This document shows, piece after piece, positions 57,301 to 64,000 of a stretch of 64,000 nt of DNA. The DNA lies in the NCBI GenBank assembly GCA_037074765.1, contig JBAMDO010000181.1, positions 434,001-498,000 of the forward strand, in the 5' to 3' direction. The first letter of the stretch is position 1. Each line of letters opens with the position of its first letter. Source of the DNA: Mansonella perstans. Lineage: Eukaryota; Nematoda; Chromadorea; Rhabditida; Onchocercidae. A program made the position numbers and the translations under genes. The notes under the pieces are model-generated. The model saw nothing but the letters and a program-made list of their open reading frames with translations. It was not told where the DNA came from and ran no database searches.

Positions 57301-59294
57301 TCAACTGTGTATCTTTCATTAATGATTTATGTGTTGTAGTTAACATCCTGCTAGTCGTATGTAGTTTTGTTAACGTCGCGTTCATATTTGAGAAATGGGA
57401 TGACTCGGTCCTTGTTGTATTTATAATTGTTATGTTAGCTATTGGTATTTCCAACTCCTTCTGTGATTCGCATGTTTCGGCATTTTTCACTTCATCAATC
57501 AATATTTCTTTCAATCGAGTGAATTCATGCAGTCTGAAATTATAAGCTGTTTAATTTAAATATTATATGGTTTAAAAAGGAAAGAAAACACTAGGAAATT
57601 GTGCCTTTTTTTATGAATGATTTTATTTATTTGCTGTTCATTTTGAAGTGTTCATTTGGGCTTACAATTCCATAGATGAAATACGCCTAGCCAAAATAAT
57701 TTTTCCAAGTTTTTGCTTTACTTCGAATCTATTCGGACATTTCGCGACATTACATCAGAAAAAAAGCTAAAACAGTGATACGTAAATTAAAATATCCTAC
57801 AGGCAGATGGATTATACGTCAAAATATTTTTTAAAAATTTAAGCCACAGTAAGCCACAGAAGATAAAACACGACCAGTTCATTAAATGTTATTTCATCAA
57901 AATTATGGTTAGCACAACTTCGATAGATACTATTTTTAATGGATGCAGTAAAATCAACGCATTGCATCGTTTAAAAAATGTGGTGTTAATGAATTTGGAG
58001 ATCGTTTTACTGATTTAACGGTTCTGAAGATGCACATCACCAACCAATCAACGATTTGTTCTAATTCATGAAATAATTAAATAAAGTATAACGAGCGAAC
58101 CCAAAGACATTCGATTTTCCGCCAGCAATGCGGTTCATTTCCTTTTCAAAACCGTCTGACCCAACATACACAACGTAAATTTTGACCTTTTCGATTTCAC
58201 GTAATTGTTGAGCGTGTTTTATAGGATCATCGGCTGATAATCCATCCGTAAATAGAACAATAATTTTGCTAGCATTTTTCCTGAAATCATGCTATACTTC
58301 AAATGTTCAAATCATGTCCAAAACATATTCCTCATCATAACTAATCATTCAAGGTATATAAAACATGGTGAAATTTCGTCTAATATTTTTCCTGAAATTG
58401 CAGCGACCCAGCATAAAGTTTAGGTTTTTAGCCTGTTTAGACATGAAAAGACTGATGAATCACTCAGTGTATACTTTCATGATTGGCATTAATTTTCACT
58501 AAATTAAAAATTTCCGACAAAATTATTGTTCTAGTAACTAAATTAAATCGTTAGTGAAACAATATTGCGACAAATCCCAACTAACCTGGCTCCTTTGTCT
58601 TCACTAAACAATTCACTTTTTGCTGCCAGTAGTGCTTTACCTATCCTGGTACCACCGGAATGGAAATCAATTGTCATAATATGGTTAATAATATCACGCG
58701 AATCTCGATATGTACCAAGAGAAAATTCGATGGTCGGTGTTTCGGCATACTGAATCATGGCAATATGCACTTGATTCGTATTAGTTAGCAATGCTTCGGT
58801 CAATTGGGTAGTCCAATTGATATGTTGTGTATAGATTTGCTCCAAACTTCCAGAAGTATCAAGAGCAAACAACAAATCCACACCACATCCTTCCTTTACT
58901 GGATCTGTATCATTTTGCATCATTTATCATTTATTTATCATTAACATCATCATTTATCATTTAACATCATTATTTATCAAGCAATGAGTAAATGAAACAA
59001 AATATGGTATTTATTTAGAATTTGTGAAAACGCAGAAGTTTACTATTTTAAACAAGTTTAATCGCAAGACATTCAAAATGATATACTATCCGTACATGTG
59101 TTTTCCGAAACATCACTACTACCATCATCTTGTTGTATGGTAGATGATTGCCACAGATTTTCTGGAGTTAACAGATCTTCTCCGGATCCTTCGCCAGATC
59201 CTTCGAGAAAATCATTTTCAGCGCAGCAGACATAAATAAACAGCACAAACCAGGTAAATCGAAAAGTCATGTCCGTCGAAACAGCAAAATTCAT
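54368..59294 (-). CDS. Secreted protein with two von Willebrand factor A domains
   Basis: Exons: 59294-59096, 58904-58586, 58280-58093, 57533-57248, 56949-56851, 56611-56478, 56151-56069, 56008-55902, 55612-55477, 55071-54975, 54811-54716 and 54476-54368, about 584 residues. A signal peptide (from the second Met, MTFRFTWFVLFIYVCCAEN) precedes an acidic EGSGEGSGED segment, a possible glycosaminoglycan site. vWA-1 has intact MIDAS parts DTSGS, GGTRIGKALL and LFTDG. A Thr/Ser- then Lys/Arg-rich linker of about 190 residues follows. vWA-2 has DSSGS, GTTYIGRALQ and LVSDG, and ends LLRLINCRRD. A cysteine flanks each domain, as in matrilin- and collagen-type vWA modules. Inference: a matrix or cuticle adhesion protein binding ligands through Mg2+. 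The splice from 58093 to 57533 does not close in phase, so a small exon or a different border is missing there. Linker borders (56478, 56151) were chosen for phase. Confidence 0.82.
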
Positions 59295-61396
59295 TTCTGC
59301 TTAACACGACCCTTTTATCTTCCATGCCTCGTAAATGGGTTTCCGGGGTAAAAAGGCCTGTAGGATTTGTTCCGCCCATTTACATCTTATTCCTTCCTTC
59401 GTTCATCCAGAAAGAACAAATGCATTCCTTCCTTCACACTTCTATAATCCATTCATTATTGCCGATCACAATTGACATCTTAATTCACCGTGTGCGTAAA
59501 AATTTATTCTATATTAATGATTGTAAATTGTTTTCCTTTTCCCAGCATTTTTTTCCCCTATAAATTTTAACTGCAAATACACCATTCAATCCGAACAAAC
59601 CAACGTATTCAACTTCATCCTGATCTCTTAGAGATAACAAAAAAAGCTGAGAAAATGCAGTTATTTGATGTCACATGACTAAGCGAATAACATGTCAAGC
59701 AATAAATGTCACTAAATATGTCATGTCTTAAAAGTTTTAGTCAAATCGGTATCTTCTGCAGCTCGAAAAAATCGGAAAAGGTATTCTGATGAAGGAATCG
59801 ACAACCGTAATATATAAAAGAAAACATCCAAAAGTATGATTTAGCTTATCAATATATTTATCTAACAACAAAAACAGTCATATAATTTAATAAATGTCAT
59901 GAAATGTCGCCTTGCCAGATTTTTTCAAAAATACAAAAACTGCTTAAATACTCAATCAGTCACTTTTTGGAAGAAATCACGTTGAATATTCAGTTATCTT
60001 CGAGTTAAACTTTTGAAGAAAGTTTACCGCATAGATAGGAGTGGCTATCACTGTTTGTATGCAAGATTTAGTCCTGATAATCAAACATTATTATATAATC
60101 GATCGGGACTATGTGCAGAAATGGATTTCCATGATAATCACCAGTCCGCACTCAGTAATACTATCTTCAGCATAAGAAATGGCAATATTAAACCAAGTTA
60201 ACTTATCAGAATGATGGTCTGATAAGAAAGTGGAATCAGTATCTTTTGCTCAACAATTTCTAATTCCTCCTTTTTTCTCAACTGTAATACACCCATTTTT
60301 TTCTCAAGTTAAAACTATTTTCAAATTAAGGATTTAGGAATTCAAAATTCGTTGTTGTGGTTGTTCCTCTCCTTCGGCTCTCTTTTCTGTTTTTACACCA
60401 AACGAAACAAAGAAACCACAAAATGATGCAGTCGCATTTCTGTTCGACAGAAACTTCTATTTCTCCCGTGTTATCTTTTCCCATTGTTCCCATGTTATAA
60501 ATATATGACAGACAGCTCTATAACTCATCTGTTACCAAATGTTCAAAAACGTAATAAAGTCAGCTAATAGTAATCAACGTACTTAATCGACGCGTCACAA
60601 TATCCAGTAATGTAATGAATATAAATTTCAGCATGTGCAACCGTGTATAAATATACATTTCAGGTACTTTTGAATACTACCCACCAACAAAATTAATTAT
60701 TTGTTTCGCTTAATTTATGTAGAAAGTTTAAAAAAATCATACATTTTTTAAAAAGCAATCTTTCACTAATTCGCTGTTATTTATAATAAATTTGTGAAAA
60801 TAAGAAGATAACCAATTTATCAAAGTACAAAAGAGATAGAGAAAGAGAACAGCACTAAATGAAATACAATGACTGCATTAACAACGCCCAGTTCCACTGA
60901 ATAATCATACTCCGTACTGTATCTTTTGGCAGTTTCACTCATTCTAAATCTACTGTCGCATATTTCCAAATACAGTTGAAAAAGTAAAGGCCAAATGAAG
61001 CACTGTTTACAATAAAAACTTTTGAAAAGTTGGAAAGTGATCCGAAATTTGAATATAACAGACAAAGGCTGGTTTGTATTCCGGAAAATTTTCTGCTCTG
61101 CCACACTGAAGCACCATACTGCGCGCTAATGTTATCGCTTTATTGTACACGAAAGATGAAAGCCAAGAACTATAGCCTGCAACACCTTTGTTTTCCATAC
61201 TTAGTTCGCACATCACATTAGCTAACATGCAATGAATATAAAGTTCACTATGAAAATTGTACATAAACCTATAGTTATATAGTTACATCAGGAATTTCAA
61301 TAAGTTAATTTCAACGCTTATGATACAAATGAAATTAAAACAAAGATTACTGTCAAATAGATACACTGAAAGTGTGAATGAAACCAATATACGCAA
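59295..61396. other. Intergenic region between the vWA gene and unc-78
   Basis: About 2.1 kb of AT-rich sequence between two minus-strand genes. It should hold the vWA-gene promoter and the unc-78 3' UTR. A 9-bp inverted pair (gtaaatggg / cccatttac) lies at about 59330-59384. Open frames (59324-59563, 60013-60201, 60820-61264) show no family pattern. Confidence 0.55.
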
Positions 61397-63935
61397 TCAC
61401 ACATTGACTGTCCAGATTTTTAAAACTGAATCTTGTCCAACAGTGATAATCCGATTTGGACCAAGCCAATCGATTCCATTAACTGGACTCATTGTGTGTG
61501 CCCCTGAAAATCGTCCAAAAATACCTGTTACTCGAATTCAGACCCTTCTAAATGAAGACAGAGTAATCTGTAATGAAAATCACTCACATCTGATTCAAAA
61601 TGTGAATTTCGTAAGTCTTGAATTCAATATGGGAATATTCCATTCAAAATGATCATACTTGGAACAACAGCTAACCCTTGATGATTATTGGATGCTCTCC
61701 GCTGTGTTGCAAATCCCAAATAATGACATTCGTATCGATGCCACCAGTTGCAACAAAACGACTGTCTGGTGACCATGCAGAACAATTCACTCGAGCTGAA
61801 TGAAAGGTCCAGTCTTTCTCTGTGACACATTTGTAGTCATTATCCACGGAATAAGGTATTACCTGCAAAAACTTACGACTTAACTTCAACTTATTGACTA
61901 TAAAAAACAAAGTAACTGCAGCTCTCAAGCATTTCAGGTGACCGAAGCATAAAAATGATGCAGTTCTTGTGCTTCAATCAAGAAAAATCTTTTACTTGAA
62001 CCATCAAGATTGTCGCGGTTTAATAATGATGTAAAGAACCTCAATTCTCTCCGATAAACTGCGTCACCAGTTTATCAGATGAAACAGCATTTCCGATTTG
62101 ATATTTGAAACGGTTGACCAATACTTAACTACAGCACTCCCTATACTGCTGTAAAACGTGTCACTTAGCTTAAAATCAATTTCCTAAATATAACGAATAC
62201 CAAACAACTAAAATGTCCGGAAATACGAAAAGAAAAATACCAAAGTACCTTCCTATTTGCATCTGTTACAACAAGAAAACTTCCGTTAGGGCTCCACGAA
62301 ATAGAAGTTATGGGTCCCGCGTGAGAGATGGTCCTTATTTCTTTCATTTCATTGCCACCTAGTTCATAAATATGTACCTTGCTTTCCTGAAAGGTATAAA
62401 TTGAGAAGGAATAATGAAAATAATATATCGGAAAGAATTCATTTTATGCAAAATGGCTCTTCTTATACCTGACTACCAACAGCGGCAAGTTTAGAATCTG
62501 GAGCAACAGCAACACAAGAAGCTTCATAGTCGATGTTTTCCGAAATAGTTTGTATGCCATCCGAAAAAACAGTAACTGATTTCTGACATGCAACAACTAC
62601 CATCTTATCACCAGAACCTAATGCAAGTTGTCGTGGTTGTGATGATAATTTTATCTTGTTTGATTGAACATGATCTAAAAATAACAGTACTGGAACGCTT
62701 CACTGCATACTTCTGTAAGACAAAATAATGCAATCAATTAAATTGAGTCTGAATAAGCTGAAATTCCATCTTGGCTGAAAAAAAGAGAAAAAATTCACTG
62801 AGTGAACCAGAAGAAAATGAGGTAAATGCAATGAAGTCATCCCAACCAACCGATACCAAATCACCATTTGATGAGATACACATATCTGACACCTGCAACA
62901 GCAAACAATGCCAAGAGCACTTTTTCTGCATAAAGAACGAAAATAAATTGCATATCCCATTAGAATTGCGAGAAATTTTTCCTATAATAGTAAAAATCTA
63001 TATTACACATATGATAAACGAAATTTGCCAAATATCATTACCTGCGAACAATGTACAATGGGTAACAATCTTTCAGAATCTCCTGAATCAAGACACCATC
63101 GTGCTGCAACACAGCTTTTACTTGTGTAAAAAATAAAAAAATTTTTAGTACATAGAAGAAGTTACTGATTCACATCATCTTGCCAACTGACAACAAAATG
63201 CCGACAAAAACTGAATCAAAAACTGTAGCACTACAAAGAACTAAGATTACTAATGCAGACTGATAACAATCATTATGAAAATTTTTTCAGCTGAATCAAA
63301 TTTAAAAAAAAATCGACATGCGTTACATAGACACGATATGCGAACAGGCTGAAATGCCGGACCTGTTCTTCTTTAATGCATGAAAAACTTACTGATGTTT
63401 CCTTCAAAATCCGCTGTGAAAGCCAAAGCTTTCTCCGGGCATACTGTAAGAGCTGTTATCGGTTTGTTATGTCCCTTCAAAACTTTTGATACAGAACCGC
63501 TCTCTAGGTCCAAGATATTTATAAAACCCGACAGACTAACTCCAACAAGAAAAACTTTCGTCCAAATAATGCAAAGTTGCTGATCATCGACATTTTTTCC
63601 TACCACAAAAGTTCTGAAGATAAAGAAATCGGCAAGTCATAGGAATTCCACAGATCCAAAAAATCACACGAACATCGTAGGAAAATTGTTATAATACCCA
63701 AGGGAAATCAAATGGCTAATATATGTGCAAAAAATGCTCGAATAACTGACTTCTCCAATTTCTTCGAAGCGACATCCCAAATTTTGATGGTTTTGTCACC
63801 GGATGCAGTTGCAATATATTGTCCATCCGGAGACCAGCATAATGCGAAAACGCTTCCAGCATGAGCCACGCCCTTACACTGGTCATCCACAAGTTCTCCT
63901 TCTTTCTGACCACTTGTTCCTTCATACAATATTAC
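61397..63935 (-). CDS. unc-78: Actin-interacting protein 1 (UNC-78/WDR1), C-terminal two thirds
   Basis: Exons in transcription order: 63935-63751, 63613-63393, 63103-63042, 62892-62808, 62674-62469, 62386-62249, 61862-61676 and 61503-61397, all phases closed, 396 residues to the stop. Landmarks: HAGSVFALCWSPDGQYIATA and DKTIKIWDVASKKLEK; FINILDLESGSVSKVLKGHN; NGDLVSVGWDDFIAF; ESKVHIYELGGNEMKE; ARVNCSAWSPDSRFVATGG; HPIIIKGAHTMSPVNGIDWL; end SVLKIWTVNV. Known: AIP1 is a 14-blade double beta-propeller that works with ADF/cofilin to disassemble actin filaments. In nematode body-wall muscle UNC-78 is needed for thin-filament organisation. The exon at 63935 starts in phase 0 after a 'ttttag' acceptor, so the first roughly 200 residues lie to the right of the window. 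The gene is complete at its 3' end. Confidence 0.94.
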
Positions 63936-64000
63936 CTAAAACTCACGACAAATATCGAATTGCAACTCGATGTAATAACCCAAGTAGTTCCCGGGCAATT

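Overview
This is eukaryotic nuclear DNA, AT-rich and intron-dense, from an invertebrate. Gene content points to a nematode: an AIP1/UNC-78 orthologue, a CAT-1-type vesicular monoamine transporter and a fibulin-1 gene with paired 1C/1D ends. Several first coding exons sit directly behind a polypyrimidine-AG, as expected for spliced-leader trans-splicing. A spirurid or filarial species fits the AT content and the 100 bp to 2 kb introns, but this is inference. Gene models below were built by reading frames and checking that intron phases close. They are sequence-based predictions without transcript support.

Layout. 1-655 (+) is the 3' end of a COX18-like mitochondrial insertase. 2080-11433 (-) is fibulin-1, with 13 shared exons followed by alternative terminal exons 1C (5482-4652) or 1D (2895-2080). 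15227-17345 (+) is RNase H2 subunit B (5' end unresolved), followed in the same direction by MSH2 (18043-24005). 24532-30520 (-) is a mitochondrial M3-family oligopeptidase homologue whose HExxH zinc motif is gone. 34280-40849 (+) is WDR26/GID7. 43498-47089 (-) is the vesicular monoamine transporter. 52189-54071 (+) is a BOD1/Shg1-family gene. 54368-59294 (-) is a secreted protein with two von Willebrand A domains. 61397-63935 (-) is the C-terminal two thirds of UNC-78/AIP1, running off the right edge.

The genes do not form one pathway. Local themes are matrix proteins (fibulin, vWA protein), genome maintenance (RNASEH2B next to MSH2), mitochondrial proteins (COX18, M3 homologue), chromatin or ubiquitin complexes (BOD1/Shg1, WDR26) and neuromuscular proteins (VMAT, UNC-78). 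Gene-free stretches of 2-5 kb hold AT-rich sequence, microsatellites, a 40-bp minisatellite and one near-perfect 57-bp palindrome. I see no transposon ORFs, tRNAs, CRISPR arrays or bacterial-looking genes.

The most interesting observations are the apparently dead M3 peptidase, the phase-matched fibulin 1C/1D terminal exons, the palindrome upstream of the VMAT gene, and a probable GC-AG intron in WDR26.
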